Below are positions 9,440 through 18,687 of a stretch of 64,000 bases of DNA, piece by piece. The notes below the pieces were generated by a model that was not told the DNA's origin, did no database searches, and saw only the letters and a program-made list of their open reading frames with translations. Numbering within the stretch: the stretch's first letter is position 1; the number at the start of each line of letters is the position of its first letter. The stretch lies in contig JAEINR010000007.1 of the NCBI GenBank assembly GCA_016342325.1, positions 53,017 through 117,016 on the forward strand, given 5' to 3'. The translations under genes were made by a program, and so were the position numbers. Origin of the DNA: Desulfobacterium sp. (lineage in GTDB: Bacteria; Desulfobacterota; Desulfobacteria; Desulfobacterales; Desulfobacteraceae).

Positions 9440-10405
9440 TTGAAGCCATTGACCCGAACCACGCCAAAACGTTTCCCTCCCCGTAAAACAGGAGAGATCC
9501 TGGCCAGGGAGGGATTGATCACCCAGGAAGATATCGACAGGGTTCTTGCCATCCAGAAACAAGGGAAGGCGTCTCCCCTGTGGGATTCAAACCGACTCTT
9601 CGGGATGATTCTGTGCGACCTGAATCTCATCACTCCCCTTGACATTTACTGGGTTCTTCATAAATACAAAAAGCTTGTATCCATGGACCAGGCCCTTCTC
9701 AAGGACGGCAAGGTTTCGGCCAAAGCACTGGCCCTGGCCCATGGGGCAGCAAGGGCATCGGACACCTCCCTCTTTGCCGCCCTGTTGAACCAAGGGGCAG
9801 TCACGGTGGTTGAGCTCCAGAAACGTTTGTACGACCTCTACCGAATCCCCTACCGGACCCTCCAGGAGTTCAGGTTTAACCCGGCCATGGCAGAGGATCT
9901 TTCAACCATCGTGGAAAAACGCCTTGCCCTCAAGCATAGGATGATCCCCCTGGTCCTCCAGGAAAAGGTGATCCTGGTGGGCATCATTGAACCCGACGCC
10001 CTGTTGGCCATGAAAAAGCTAAGCGCCCGGTTTCCCCTTCTCAGATTCAAGGCGGTATTCATCCCTTTTTCTGAATTCAAGACCCTGTTCAACCAGCTTT
10101 ACCGGAAGGGCGGCCCACCCGTACGCCAGCAACGCTCCCCGGATCTATCGCTTCTGCTCAACTTCAGGATTACCATCACAGACCCGAAACGTGAAAGCGA
10201 CAAGATCCAGTCCCTGTACAAGCGCTACGAAATGGTGAGGACATTGACCCAGGGCAGCCATTGCACAACACGGTCACAGGCCTTCCATGACTTCATCGTT
10301 GGCGAGCACAAAAAACTAAGGGATAGATACAGGGTTACACGGATGGTCTATTTTCTCAAGAAACAGGGGCAGGATCCCATTGTCGTCGCTGTCCCAAAGG
10401 ATTGA
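9440..10405 (+). CDS. MshEN/GspE N-terminal-like protein of unknown role
   Basis: A 321-residue protein with two or more MshEN-like repeats: KTGEILAREGLITQEDIDRV with a following QKQG, then RLFGMILCDLNLITPLDIYW, then a GSPII_E-N-like part (LYDLYRIPYRTLQEF, DLSTIVEKRLALKHRMIPL). Such domains, found at the start of MshE/GspE/PilB ATPases, can bind cyclic di-GMP. No ATPase domain is attached here, so it is a stand-alone adaptor or sensor. The start is TTG at 9440, with AAAGGA eight bases upstream. It ends about 10 bp before the next gene's ATG. Confidence 0.7.
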   Translation: MKPLTRTTPKRFPPRKTGEILAREGLITQEDIDRVLAIQKQGKASPLWDSNRLFGMILCDLNLITPLDIYWVLHKYKKLVSMDQALLKDGKVSAKALALAHGAARASDTSLFAALLNQGAVTVVELQKRLYDLYRIPYRTLQEFRFNPAMAEDLSTIVEKRLALKHRMIPLVLQEKVILVGIIEPDALLAMKKLSARFPLLRFKAVFIPFSEFKTLFNQLYRKGGPPVRQQRSPDLSLLLNFRITITDPKRESDKIQSLYKRYEMVRTLTQGSHCTTRSQAFHDFIVGEHKKLRDRYRVTRMVYFLKKQGQDPIVVAVPKD

Positions 10406-10415
10406 AACACATCAC

Positions 10416-11471
10416 ATGCCAAGAGTAATAACCATCACCAGCGGCAAGGGCGGCGTCGGAAAAACCAGCATCAGCCTCAACCTTGCCCTTGAACTTGCCT
10501 CGGCAAACCAGCGGGTCTGCCTGTTTGACGCGGATCTAGGCCTTGCAAACATCAACATTCTCACCGGTATTCAGCCGGAAAACGATCTTGAAAGCGTCAT
10601 CGACGGCAGCCTCGAACTGTCGGAGATCGTCATCAAAAATTACCAGGGGATCGACATCATTCCCGGAAGCAGTGGCGTGGAACGAATGGCGGATCTCACC
10701 CAGGAGGAGGCCAAACGGCTGATCCGTTCGTTCCTGGGCCTTGGGGAGTATGACTATTTCATTTTTGACACCTCCGCCGGCATCTCATCCCAGGTCCTCT
10801 CCTTCTGCATGGCCAGCCACGAAATTCTGCTTGTGATCACCCCGGAACCCACCTCCCTCACCGATGCCTATTCGCTCTTGAAGGTCCTCTCCCGTAAGGG
10901 CTACAACCGCACCGTAAACGTGGTGGTCAACCAGGTAACACAATCAAGCAGTGCCAAGAAGGCTTACGGCCAGCTTCGGGAAACGGTCAACCGGTTTCTC
11001 TCCATCAAGCTCAGCCCCCTTGGCATCGTTGCCAGGGACAAACACGTTCCCATGGCTGTGATCGCCCAGACACCGTTTCTCAAGCTGTTTCCCGATTCAC
11101 CCGGGTCAAGATGCATTCAACTTCTTGGAAGGAAGCTCCTCGCCAGGGAGAAAAACATGGAACCCATCTCCCTTGAACAGTTCTGGCACCGCTGTTTAGG
11201 CTTTCTCTCAAAGGGCCGACCTGCTGCCGGAGCCAAGCGCAAACACCACGAAGTCACCCGGCCGAAAACCACCGAAGCCGTGGCGGGGCAAAAACCCGAT
11301 ATCACGGTCATGCTTCAACGGATAGAAACAAAGATCTCCATGCTGATGGACGAAATGAAACAGATCAGAAAGATAGTGGCGCACCAGGAGAACCAAACGG
11401 AAGACACGCCTGCACCGCCTGGTGAGGTGGAACTCGATTTTGAAGCGTGGTTTTCGAAGAACCGTGGGTAA
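10416..11471 (+). CDS. MinD/ParA-family ATPase, FleN (YlxH)-like
   Basis: A 351-residue deviant-Walker ATPase. It begins MPRVITITSGKGGVGKTSIS, has DADLGLANINILTG and the FleN-like sequence IDIIPGSSGVERMADL, and a FDTSAGISSQVLSF Walker-B region. FleN/YlxH proteins control flagellar number and placement. No flagellar genes are in the window, so the role is inferred from family only; MinD-like positioning of another machine is possible. The C-terminal ~110 residues are charged and end in a coiled-coil-like stretch. An upstream TTG at 10380 overlaps the previous gene and lacks a ribosome site. Confidence 0.8.
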   Translation: MPRVITITSGKGGVGKTSISLNLALELASANQRVCLFDADLGLANINILTGIQPENDLESVIDGSLELSEIVIKNYQGIDIIPGSSGVERMADLTQEEAKRLIRSFLGLGEYDYFIFDTSAGISSQVLSFCMASHEILLVITPEPTSLTDAYSLLKVLSRKGYNRTVNVVVNQVTQSSSAKKAYGQLRETVNRFLSIKLSPLGIVARDKHVPMAVIAQTPFLKLFPDSPGSRCIQLLGRKLLAREKNMEPISLEQFWHRCLGFLSKGRPAAGAKRKHHEVTRPKTTEAVAGQKPDITVMLQRIETKISMLMDEMKQIRKIVAHQENQTEDTPAPPGEVELDFEAWFSKNRG

Positions 11472-11542
11472 TTTTTACAGGATCACAGAGAAAAAGGGGC
11501 GGGATAAACCATAACAGGCACGGGGAACATGGAGCATGCTCC

Positions 11543-12436
11543 TCACTCCCGGTCCTGGAGCTCCAGGATCCGGTCATACACTGTTTTTCGGTGAAGATTG
11601 AATCGTTTGGCAAGGGCCTTTGCAAGGGCCGAGTTTTTTTGCCGCTGCCCCTGGCCTTGAAGGGCGGTAAGGATCTCATGGTCGAGCCCCTCTTCCGACA
11701 CCAATGGCCCGGTCACCCCACCGGCTCCGGACACAAAGAGAGCACACTCTCCTTTGACCGACATCCGTGCCTTAAGGGTGTCACTGATATCACTTAAGTT
11801 CCCCCGAAGGTACTCTTCATGGATCTTTGTGATCTCCCGGGCAAGCATCCCGGGCCGATCCCCCATGGCCTCGACGATCTCGGCAAGAAGCGCGAGTATC
11901 CGCCGGGGAGATTCGTACAACACAAGGGTGGCGCGCTCGTCTTTCAAGGACTCAAGAAGATTCCGGCGCTTTCCCGACTTTCTCGGCAAAAAACCCAAAA
12001 ACAGAAAGGAATCCGTTGCCAGTCCGCATACGCTGAGACCGGCCACTGCGGCAGAGGGACCTGGAACAGGAATGACCCGGATGCCTTGTTCGGCACACGC
12101 CTTGATCAAACGGTACCCCGGATCCGACACAGAAGGGGTGCCCGCATCCGAGACCAGGGCAATATCATCCCCCTGTTTCAAGCGAAGAATGAATTCCGGA
12201 ATCCGGCCCTCTTCATTGTGCTCGTGGCAGGATACCAGGGAATTTTTGATCATGTAATGGGAAAGAAGTTTTCCGGTATGGCGGGTGTCTTCGGCGGCAA
12301 TAATCTTGACCTCTTTGAGAATTCTCACCGCCCTGAAGGTGATGTCTTCGAGATTGCCGATGGGGGTGGCCACGATATAGAGGGTTCCCGGAGAACCGGG
12401 ACGGGGTTGGTCTGTTTCACTCTGCCTGGAATGCAT
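11543..12436 (-). CDS. rsmI: 16S rRNA (cytidine-1402-2'-O)-methyltransferase RsmI
   Basis: A 297-residue tetrapyrrole-methylase-fold protein with the RsmI signatures LYIVATPIGNLEDITFRA, AAEDTRHTGKLL, LVSDAGTPSVSDPG and VIPVPGPSA. It 2'-O-methylates C1402 of 16S rRNA. The C-terminal FNLHRKTVYDRI part is the small helix-turn-helix-like extension common in this family. I preferred the ATG at 12436 to a TTG two codons upstream. It overlaps the yraN end and is the last gene of the ffh-rsmI operon; it converges with the FleN-like gene. Confidence 0.93.
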   Translation of the reverse strand: MHSRQSETDQPRPGSPGTLYIVATPIGNLEDITFRAVRILKEVKIIAAEDTRHTGKLLSHYMIKNSLVSCHEHNEEGRIPEFILRLKQGDDIALVSDAGTPSVSDPGYRLIKACAEQGIRVIPVPGPSAAVAGLSVCGLATDSFLFLGFLPRKSGKRRNLLESLKDERATLVLYESPRRILALLAEIVEAMGDRPGMLAREITKIHEEYLRGNLSDISDTLKARMSVKGECALFVSGAGGVTGPLVSEEGLDHEILTALQGQGQRQKNSALAKALAKRFNLHRKTVYDRILELQDRE

Positions 12437-12782
12437 TTTCAATCAACTCTATCTTGAATCGGTTGTTTTTCTCGTAAAGGGCCACCACATCAAACCGGAC
12501 CCTCACATCGGCCAACCTGTTTTCCCTTAAGAAATGGCGGGCCCCCAGAACGATCTTCTGCTGCTTGGCCGGTCCAACGGCCTCCCTGGGCCCTCCCTTT
12601 GAAAGGGTGGATCTCGCCTTTACCTCCACAAAAACCAGGGTGTCGCCATCCTTTGCAATGATGTCGATCTCAGCTGCCCTGGTTCTGTAATTTCGTTGGA
12701 CAATGGTGAATCCCTGCCCTTCAAGAAAGAGGCAGGCGGCATCCTCGGCCAGCCGTCCCAACCGCTGCCGCTTGTCCGACAT
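12417..12782 (-). CDS. yraN: YraN/UPF0102 endonuclease-like protein
   Basis: A 121-residue protein with the restriction-endonuclease-like fold residues of UPF0102: GRLAEDAACLFLEGQGF, RAAEIDIIAKDGDTLVFVEVKAR. The E...D...EVK pattern is the nuclease-type metal site. Function unproven in the family, thought to act on DNA or recombination intermediates. Its ATG overlaps the rnhB stop by one base (TAATG). Confidence 0.9.
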   Translation of the reverse strand: MSDKRQRLGRLAEDAACLFLEGQGFTIVQRNYRTRAAEIDIIAKDGDTLVFVEVKARSTLSKGGPREAVGPAKQQKIVLGARHFLRENRLADVRVRFDVVALYEKNNRFKIELIENAFQAE

Positions 12783-13375
12783 TAGACGCTCCCCACACCT
12801 TTGAAGCTAAACCGGTGCACCGGGGTCGGACCGAGCTCGGCCAGGGCCTGTTTGTGGGCCTTGGTCGGGTATCCCTTGTGCCGGTCAAACCCATATCCCG
12901 GATAAAGGCGGTGGATATCCACCATGAGCCGGTCCCGGGTAACCTTGGCCACAATCGAGGCGGCGGCAATGGAAATACTCAACGCATCCCCCTTGATGAT
13001 GGCCTGCTGACTGATGGATGAATCGATGGTGAACGTTCCGTCGATCAAAAGATGATCCGGAAGGGGATCGATGCCAAGCACGGCCCGTTTCATGGAGAGT
13101 AACGACGCTCGGAGGATGTTGAATTCATCAATTTCATGGTGGGATGCGCTGCCCACAGAGACGGCCAGGGCATTCTCCATGATCACCGTGTAGAGGATGT
13201 CCCGCTTCTTTGGTGTCAGCTTCTTGGAGTCGGTGATCCCCTGGTCCGGGAAATCATCCGGCAACAGAACTGCCGCAGAAACGACAGGACCGGCAAGGGG
13301 TCCCCTGCCGGCCTCGTCAACGCCTACAACGCGACGGTATCCCGTTTCCTGAGCCTTATGTTCAAAGGTCCACAT
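12782..13375 (-). CDS. rnhB: Ribonuclease HII
   Basis: A 197-residue enzyme that removes ribonucleotides from DNA. The catalytic set is visible: VVGVDEAGRGPLAGPVV (Asp-Glu), LLIDGTF and the later SIVAKVTRDRLM and GYGFDRHKGYPT motifs. Length is normal. Adjacent rplS-rnhB-yraN order is common in proteobacteria. Confidence 0.95.
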   Translation of the reverse strand: MWTFEHKAQETGYRRVVGVDEAGRGPLAGPVVSAAVLLPDDFPDQGITDSKKLTPKKRDILYTVIMENALAVSVGSASHHEIDEFNILRASLLSMKRAVLGIDPLPDHLLIDGTFTIDSSISQQAIIKGDALSISIAAASIVAKVTRDRLMVDIHRLYPGYGFDRHKGYPTKAHKQALAELGPTPVHRFSFKGVGSV

Positions 13376-13386
13376 GGAAATAGGAA

Positions 13387-13734
13387 TTATACCATACGTC
13401 TTTCTTTAATTCGTGCAGCCTTACCCCGGAGATTTCTGAGGTAGTAGATCTTGGACCTGCGTACCCGGCCCTGGGTTACCACTTCGATCTTGTCGAGGGC
13501 AGGGGAGTTCAGGGGGAAAATTCGCTCAACACCCACGCCGCCGGAGATCTTTCTGACGGTAAAGCGGGCACTGGCCATTCCCTTGGTTTTTTTGATTACA
13601 ACACCGGCAAAAACCTGGATTCTCTCTTTCTCGCCCTCTTTGATCTTCACGTGTACCTTAATGGTATCGCCAGCTCTGAAATCAGGCATATCGAGTCGAA
13701 GCTGCTCACGTTCCAACTGCTCAATTACATTCAT
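13387..13734 (-). CDS. rplS: 50S ribosomal protein L19
   Basis: 115 residues beginning [19 protein letters not shown], with [29 protein letters not shown] and the C-terminal [20 protein letters not shown], as in every L19. It binds 23S rRNA near the 30S interface. Length and position in the operon are normal. Confidence 0.97.
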   Translation of the reverse strand: MNVIEQLEREQLRLDMPDFRAGDTIKVHVKIKEGEKERIQVFAGVVIKKTKGMASARFTVRKISGGVGVERIFPLNSPALDKIEVVTQGRVRRSKIYYLRNLRGKAARIKERRMV

Positions 13735-13766
13735 TATCGTCCTTCCTCTCTTAATTTATACTTTTC

Positions 13767-14381
13767 TTATACGCTTAATGTTTCTAAGGATGCGGCTATT
13801 GAGGCCGTTTCCCGTGAAGAGATCACCCGGTCCAGCATGATTGATACGGCCGATCTCACAGAAAGGTGATTATACCCGTTTACCCCGTAAATGGGATCAA
13901 GGACAAAACCACACTCCTTCACAAATTCCTCTGAAAGGCCCCAGGCAGTGCCAAAGGCAAGGAGATGGGCAGATTCGCTGCCAAGTTCCCTGGCAAAAGC
14001 TGCCGGGGAAACCGTGTCTCCGCTCTTTGCTGCACTGGTTGCCACTGTCACCACTGGTTTGCCTGTCTCCTCCTCGATTTCAGCCATTGCTTCTTCAAAA
14101 GAGGAAACAACCCGGATCAGTTCCAGGGCCTGTTTTCGAAACGGATTCAATTTACTGCCCACCCCCTTGGTCCAGTGGGCAATAACCTCGTGGGCAAGGG
14201 TCTGCTGGTCCTCAAGCGGTGTAACAACAAAAAAGCCCCGAACCCCGAAGGTGATCGACGCCCTGGCAATGTCGTGGAGATCAATGGTCGTCAAAGCCGA
14301 CGCAATGGTATCTCCGCGCTTGTTGGATACCGGGTGGTGGATAAGAGCCAGATAGAGATTACTCGTTGATAAGGGTTTCAA
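13767..14381 (-). CDS. SPOUT-type RNA methyltransferase, PF09936 family
   Basis: A 204-residue protein ([68 protein letters not shown]) that matches the small family of SAM-dependent RNA methyltransferases encoded next to trmD in some bacteria. The knot fold binds S-adenosylmethionine. The substrate is not established. It overlaps trmD by about 20 bases and so is translationally coupled to it. Confidence 0.8.
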   Translation of the reverse strand: MKPLSTSNLYLALIHHPVSNKRGDTIASALTTIDLHDIARASITFGVRGFFVVTPLEDQQTLAHEVIAHWTKGVGSKLNPFRKQALELIRVVSSFEEAMAEIEEETGKPVVTVATSAAKSGDTVSPAAFARELGSESAHLLAFGTAWGLSEEFVKECGFVLDPIYGVNGYNHLSVRSAVSIMLDRVISSRETASIAASLETLSV

Positions 14382-15120
14382 GTTCCTGGCACCATGATTT
14401 TAATAGTTTTCTCTCCTCTGGATCGAGACTTCTCTGTTTGAAAAGATCCGGCCGCTTTAAAAATGTTCGTTTCAAAGACGAGGCCTGCCGCCAGCGTTCG
14501 ATCTTTTGGTGGTCTCCGGATAACAGAACATCCGGAACAGCCAGGGTCTCGAACTCGGGAGGCCTTGTGTAGTGGGCATATTCTAAACGATCGTTTTGAA
14601 ACGAATCTATTTCAGCGGAGGTCTCTCCCCCGAGAACCCCGGGCAAAAGCCGTGTTACCGCATCAATGATCACCATGGCGGCAAGTTCTCCGCCGGTCAT
14701 CACATAGTCGCCAATGGAGATTTCATCGTCCACCAGGCTATGACAAATCCGCTCATCAACACCCTCGTACCGGCCGCAAATAAAAATCAAGCCATTGCCT
14801 TCTTCAGCAAGTTCCAGGGCCAGTTTCTGGTCAAAGGGCCTGCCCTGGGGGCTCATGTGAACAACCCGGGAACCCGGCGCCTCTGCCTTGGCCGCCCTGA
14901 TGGCGGCGGCAAGGGGTTCCGGTTTCATGACCATTCCGCAGCCGCCTCCGTAGGGCCTGTCATCCACCGTGTTATGGCGGTCACAGGAAAAATCCCTGAT
15001 ATTAATGGAGCGGCCTGTGATGGCCTGTTTTTCCACTGCCCTGGCAATTATGCCATGGTCAAAGAAGGGATCAACAAGTTCCGGGAAGAGCGTCAGGACC
15101 GTAAATTTTCTAGTTTCCAA
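14359..15120 (-). CDS. trmD: tRNA (guanine-37-N1)-methyltransferase TrmD
   Basis: 253 residues from a TTG start at 15120 ([15 protein letters not shown]), chosen because GGAGGGG precedes it and the homologous N-terminus ([11 protein letters not shown]) begins there; the frame is open further upstream only because it overlaps rimM. Diagnostic stretches: [55 protein letters not shown] and [11 protein letters not shown]. It makes m1G37, which prevents frameshifting. Start lies one base after the rimM stop. Confidence 0.95.
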   Translation of the reverse strand: METRKFTVLTLFPELVDPFFDHGIIARAVEKQAITGRSINIRDFSCDRHNTVDDRPYGGGCGMVMKPEPLAAAIRAAKAEAPGSRVVHMSPQGRPFDQKLALELAEEGNGLIFICGRYEGVDERICHSLVDDEISIGDYVMTGGELAAMVIIDAVTRLLPGVLGGETSAEIDSFQNDRLEYAHYTRPPEFETLAVPDVLLSGDHQKIERWRQASSLKRTFLKRPDLFKQRSLDPEERKLLKSWCQELETLINE

Positions 15121-15121
15121 C

Positions 15122-15625
15122 CTACAACCCCTCCGGAAGATCGATGACCATCTCGCCCGCTTCAAGATCCACACGGATAACAACCGAGGCGAGTCCGGGA
15201 ACAAGGACTTCCCGCTCGCCTCCCTTGACGACAAAAACATCGTTGCTTCCGGTCTCGATGACGGAATCAATGCTGCCCAGCAGACCAAAGGTCCGGTCCA
15301 CAACCTTGAGCCCCATGAGATCTTCCCAGTAATAGGAATCCTCTTCAGGTTCCGGCAGCATAGTCCTGTCAACCAGAAGCTCAGCTCCCACAAGGGTTTC
15401 GGCCACGTCCCTGTCCACACCGGAAAGCAACAGCAGCACGCCCTTTTTAAGGGGAGATGCCTTCACAACTTCATACATTTGATCGGTTTTTCCAACCCTT
15501 CGTACAACTAGGTCGAGTCCTTGTCTGAATGTTGCCACAGATCCGGCAAACGACCTGATCTTGAGGAACCCTTTTAACCCGTGCACTCCGGTTACCTGAC
15601 CAAGGGTAAACAGAGTATTTCCCAT
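15122..15625 (-). CDS. rimM: 16S rRNA-processing protein RimM
   Basis: 167 residues from ATG 15625 ([19 protein letters not shown]) with GGAG eight bases upstream. It carries the RimM barrel ([11 protein letters not shown]) and the C-terminal PRC-like barrel ([31 protein letters not shown]). It binds S19 and assists 30S maturation. An upstream ATG seven codons earlier would overlap khpA more and lacks a ribosome site. Confidence 0.93.
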   Translation of the reverse strand: MGNTLFTLGQVTGVHGLKGFLKIRSFAGSVATFRQGLDLVVRRVGKTDQMYEVVKASPLKKGVLLLLSGVDRDVAETLVGAELLVDRTMLPEPEEDSYYWEDLMGLKVVDRTFGLLGSIDSVIETGSNDVFVVKGGEREVLVPGLASVVIRVDLEAGEMVIDLPEGL

Positions 15626-15629
15626 GTAG

Positions 15630-15860
15630 TTACTCCACGATCTCAAGCACTGTACGCTTTTTGAGTTTTGCAGATGCTGCGCTCAAAATTGTTCTCATGG
15701 CACGGGCTGACCTGCCCTGCTTTCCGATCACCTTACCCAGATCCTCTTTTGCCACCTTAAGTTCAAGCACAGAAGTCTGGCTACCCTCCACTTCTGATAC
15801 TTCAACCTCGTCAGGATTATCAACCAGTGCCTGTGCGATGTATTTAACCAGCTCTTTCAT
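15630..15860 (-). CDS. khpA: KH-domain RNA-binding protein KhpA
   Basis: 76 residues, one KH domain with [20 protein letters not shown] (the GxxG loop is GKQG). The family (YlqC/KhpA) usually lies between rpsP and rimM, as here. RNA-binding; partners such as KhpB are not in the window. Confidence 0.93.
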   Translation of the reverse strand: MKELVKYIAQALVDNPDEVEVSEVEGSQTSVLELKVAKEDLGKVIGKQGRSARAMRTILSAASAKLKKRTVLEIVE

Positions 15861-15912
15861 AACGCCATCTCCTTATAAATGGGGTATTGAGAATATGGGT
15901 CTGATACAATTA

Positions 15913-16167
15913 TCATGCAGGTGTGGAACTGAATCCTTCTTTTTTCAGGATGCTCTTCACTGTTGTTGTCGGAATGGCACCCTCGCCCATCCAGTACCGG
16001 ATTCTGTCCTCATCCAAGTTAACTACAGCGGGCTCAACCATGGGATCATAGGTTCCAAGGCTTTCAAGGAATTTACCATCCCGGGGAGCCTCGTTATCTG
16101 CTGCTACGATTCTGTAAAATGGCTTCTTTTTAGCTCCGCGTCTAGCCAATCTGATCTTAACTGACAT
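15913..16167 (-). CDS. rpsP: 30S ribosomal protein S16
   Basis: 84 residues: MSVKIRLARRGAKKKPFYRI, VAADNEAPRDGKFLE, LGTYDPMVEP, RIRYWMGEGAIPT. Normal S16 in length and motifs; follows ffh by 13 bp. Confidence 0.97.
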   Translation of the reverse strand: MSVKIRLARRGAKKKPFYRIVAADNEAPRDGKFLESLGTYDPMVEPAVVNLDEDRIRYWMGEGAIPTTTVKSILKKEGFSSTPA

Positions 16168-16180
16168 TTACTTTTTCTCC

Positions 16181-17506
16181 TTAGAACGGAAGCATGCCCT
16201 TTAGGGAACGCATGCCGCCTTTATTTAATTTTTTGACCATCTTCATTGTCTGTGTGTAACTTTTGAGAAGCTTGTTCACATCCTGAACCGTGGTGCCGCT
16301 TCCCCTGGCGATCCTCTTTTTCCTGCTACCCTTGATCATGGCGTGGGTTCGCCGTTCTTCAGGGGTCATGGAGCTGATGATCGCCTCTATCCTAACGAAC
16401 TCCCGTTCATCAATATTCATGCCCGAAAGCATTTTTTTATTGACACCGGGAAGTAGCCCGATAAGTTCCTTGATGGATCCCATCTTTCTTACCGAGGCCA
16501 TCTGATCCCGGAAATCCTCAAGGGTAAACTGATTTTTTTTGAGCTTTTGCTCAAGTTTTTCTGCCTTTTTCTGGTCAACCGCATCCTGGGCGCGTTCAAT
16601 GAACGACAGGGTATCCCCCATCCCCAGAATTCTTGAGGCCATGCGCTCGGGATGAAACGGCTCAAGTGCGGTGGATTTTTCACCAACGCCGATGAACTTA
16701 AGGGGCTTTCCGGTAACGGCCTTAATCGAAAGTGCCGCACCTCCCCTTGCATCACCATCCATTTTTGTCAGGATCACACCGCTCAAATCAAGGGCCTTGT
16801 CAAATGACCCGGCGATATTGACGGCATCCTGCCCTGTCATAGCATCTGCAACCAAAAGAATTTCCGACGGATTGAGCCCGGTTTTCAGTCCGACAAGCTC
16901 TGCCATCAACTCCTCATCCACATGGAGCCGACCCGCAGTATCCACCAGCAGGGTGTCATACCCCTCTTCCCTGGCCCTTTTCTCAGCAGCCATACAGATA
17001 TCCAGGGGTTTCATCTCCTGGGTTGACGGAAACACCGGAAGACCAAGCTGGGTGGCGAGCTTTTTCAGCTGATCTATGGCAGCCGGCCTGTAAACATCTA
17101 CAGGAACCAGATAGGGGCGTTTACCGTTTTTTTTCAAGTAAAGAGCGAGTTTTCCTGCGGTGGTTGTCTTTCCTGCGCCCTGGAGACCCACAAGCATTAC
17201 GGAATTCGGTGTCTTACCGTCTAAGTCCAACGCCTCATGGGAAGACCCCATCATGCGAGAGAATTCGTCATAAACGATCTTGATAACCTGCTGTCCCGGA
17301 GTCAGGCTCTCCATCACCTCCTGACCCAGCGCTCTTTTCTTTATATCTGAAATTACATTTTTTGCAACCCTGTAATTCACATCCGCTTCAAGAAGTGCCA
17401 TGCGGACCTGCTTCAGACCCTCATCAATGGCCTTCTCCGTAAGGGCTCCACGTCCCTTGAGCTTTTTGAACGCAGAGTTAAGCTTATCACTCAAGTTGTC
17501 AAACAT
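16181..17506 (-). CDS. ffh: Signal recognition particle protein Ffh
   Basis: 441 residues with N, G and M domains: P-loop GLQGAGKTTTAGKLA (about 105), DVYRPAAIDQL, DTAGRLHVDEEL, TKMDGDARGGAALS, and a C-terminal M domain whose RRTHAMIKGSRKKRIARGSG binds SRP RNA. Targets nascent membrane proteins to FtsY. It heads the ffh-rpsP-...-rsmI operon; the 120-bp AT-rich gap to divergent rlmN must hold both promoters. Confidence 0.96.
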   Translation of the reverse strand: MFDNLSDKLNSAFKKLKGRGALTEKAIDEGLKQVRMALLEADVNYRVAKNVISDIKKRALGQEVMESLTPGQQVIKIVYDEFSRMMGSSHEALDLDGKTPNSVMLVGLQGAGKTTTAGKLALYLKKNGKRPYLVPVDVYRPAAIDQLKKLATQLGLPVFPSTQEMKPLDICMAAEKRAREEGYDTLLVDTAGRLHVDEELMAELVGLKTGLNPSEILLVADAMTGQDAVNIAGSFDKALDLSGVILTKMDGDARGGAALSIKAVTGKPLKFIGVGEKSTALEPFHPERMASRILGMGDTLSFIERAQDAVDQKKAEKLEQKLKKNQFTLEDFRDQMASVRKMGSIKELIGLLPGVNKKMLSGMNIDEREFVRIEAIISSMTPEERRTHAMIKGSRKKRIARGSGTTVQDVNKLLKSYTQTMKMVKKLNKGGMRSLKGMLPF

Positions 17507-17626
17507 AATAATTCATCAAACCTTGATCATGGATTAAAATCTTGAAATTAGTATTTATTTCATGATAAGTCAAGGGAAAAGCGCTGTGAGCGCCAGATGC
17601 ACTTTTAAACTCTATGGGGAAAATTA

Positions 17627-18670
17627 TTGGAACACAAGAGAGAGATCAAAAACTTTACAAGGGAAGCGCTTGTCGAATGGTTCGAACAGATGGGAGAGAA
17701 ATCCTTTCGGGCGGGCCAGATTTTCAAATGGCTCTACCTGCGCCAGGCCAATAGTTTTGATGAGATGACCGATATCGGCAAAGAGCTGCGGGAAACGCTT
17801 AAGGAGAATTTTTCCATATCACGACTGGCGCTTGAGCGTTCGGAACGCTCCAAGGACGGCACTGAAAAGCTGCTGTTCCGTCTCCAGGACAACGCCTACA
17901 TTGAAGCCGTACTCATACCGGAAAAGGATCACTACACCCTCTGCATCTCCACCCAGGTCGGCTGCGCCCAGGCATGCAAATTCTGTCTTACGGCAAAGGG
18001 CGGCTTTGAACGAAACCTCACCACAGCTGAAATCGTTGACCAGGTGAGGGACGCCAAGGCACTGGTGGTCGCACGGGATAGCGCCAAACCCATGTCAAAC
18101 ATCGTTTTCATGGGCATGGGAGAACCCCTTGCAAACTACGACGCCGTTGTAAAAGCACTCTCAATCATCACAGATAGCGATTACGGGCTGAAATTCTCCT
18201 CCCGGAGGGTCACCGTATCCACCTCAGGTCTTGTGCCGGAAATCCTAGCCCTCGGCAACGAGACAGAGGTCAACCTGGCCGTTTCCCTCAACGCAACCAC
18301 GGAAGAAACCCGCTCCATGCTCATGCCGATAAACCGGCGCTACCCCATGGAAGAACTGCTGAAAGCCTGCAAAAGCTTTGAGATGAAGCCGAGAAAGAAA
18401 ATCACCTTCGAGTACATCCTGATCCAGGGAATCAACGACAGCGACGAGGATGCAATGCGCCTGATCACGCTCCTACGGCCCATCCGCTCAAAGGTCAATA
18501 TCATCCCCTTTAACGAACACGACAAAAGCAATTTCAAACGCCCCCCAAAAGAAAGGATCCAGCGGTTTCTCCAGATCCTTTTGGACAGAAACGTCACCGC
18601 CATGGTCCGCAAGAGCAAGGGCGACGACATTTCCGCTGCCTGCGGTCAGCTGAGGGCAAAAAACCACTGA
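17627..18670 (+). CDS. rlmN: Dual-specificity RNA methyltransferase RlmN
   Basis: A 347-residue radical-SAM enzyme that methylates C2 of A2503 in 23S rRNA and A37 in tRNA. The cluster motif is CAQACKFCLTAKGG, followed by NIVFMGMGEPLANYD and VTVSTSGLVPEI; the second catalytic Cys is in DDISAACGQL near the C-terminus. The start is TTG at 17627 with GGGGAAA upstream; the nearby ATG at 17614 is out of frame. Confidence 0.94.
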   Translation: MEHKREIKNFTREALVEWFEQMGEKSFRAGQIFKWLYLRQANSFDEMTDIGKELRETLKENFSISRLALERSERSKDGTEKLLFRLQDNAYIEAVLIPEKDHYTLCISTQVGCAQACKFCLTAKGGFERNLTTAEIVDQVRDAKALVVARDSAKPMSNIVFMGMGEPLANYDAVVKALSIITDSDYGLKFSSRRVTVSTSGLVPEILALGNETEVNLAVSLNATTEETRSMLMPINRRYPMEELLKACKSFEMKPRKKITFEYILIQGINDSDEDAMRLITLLRPIRSKVNIIPFNEHDKSNFKRPPKERIQRFLQILLDRNVTAMVRKSKGDDISAACGQLRAKNH

Positions 18671-18687
18671 CCCGCCGGATAATTTAA

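Noticed and set aside
14359-15420. 353-codon version of TrmD
   Set aside because: The first 100 codons overlap rimM in another frame and lack TrmD homology; TTG 15120 has a good ribosome site.
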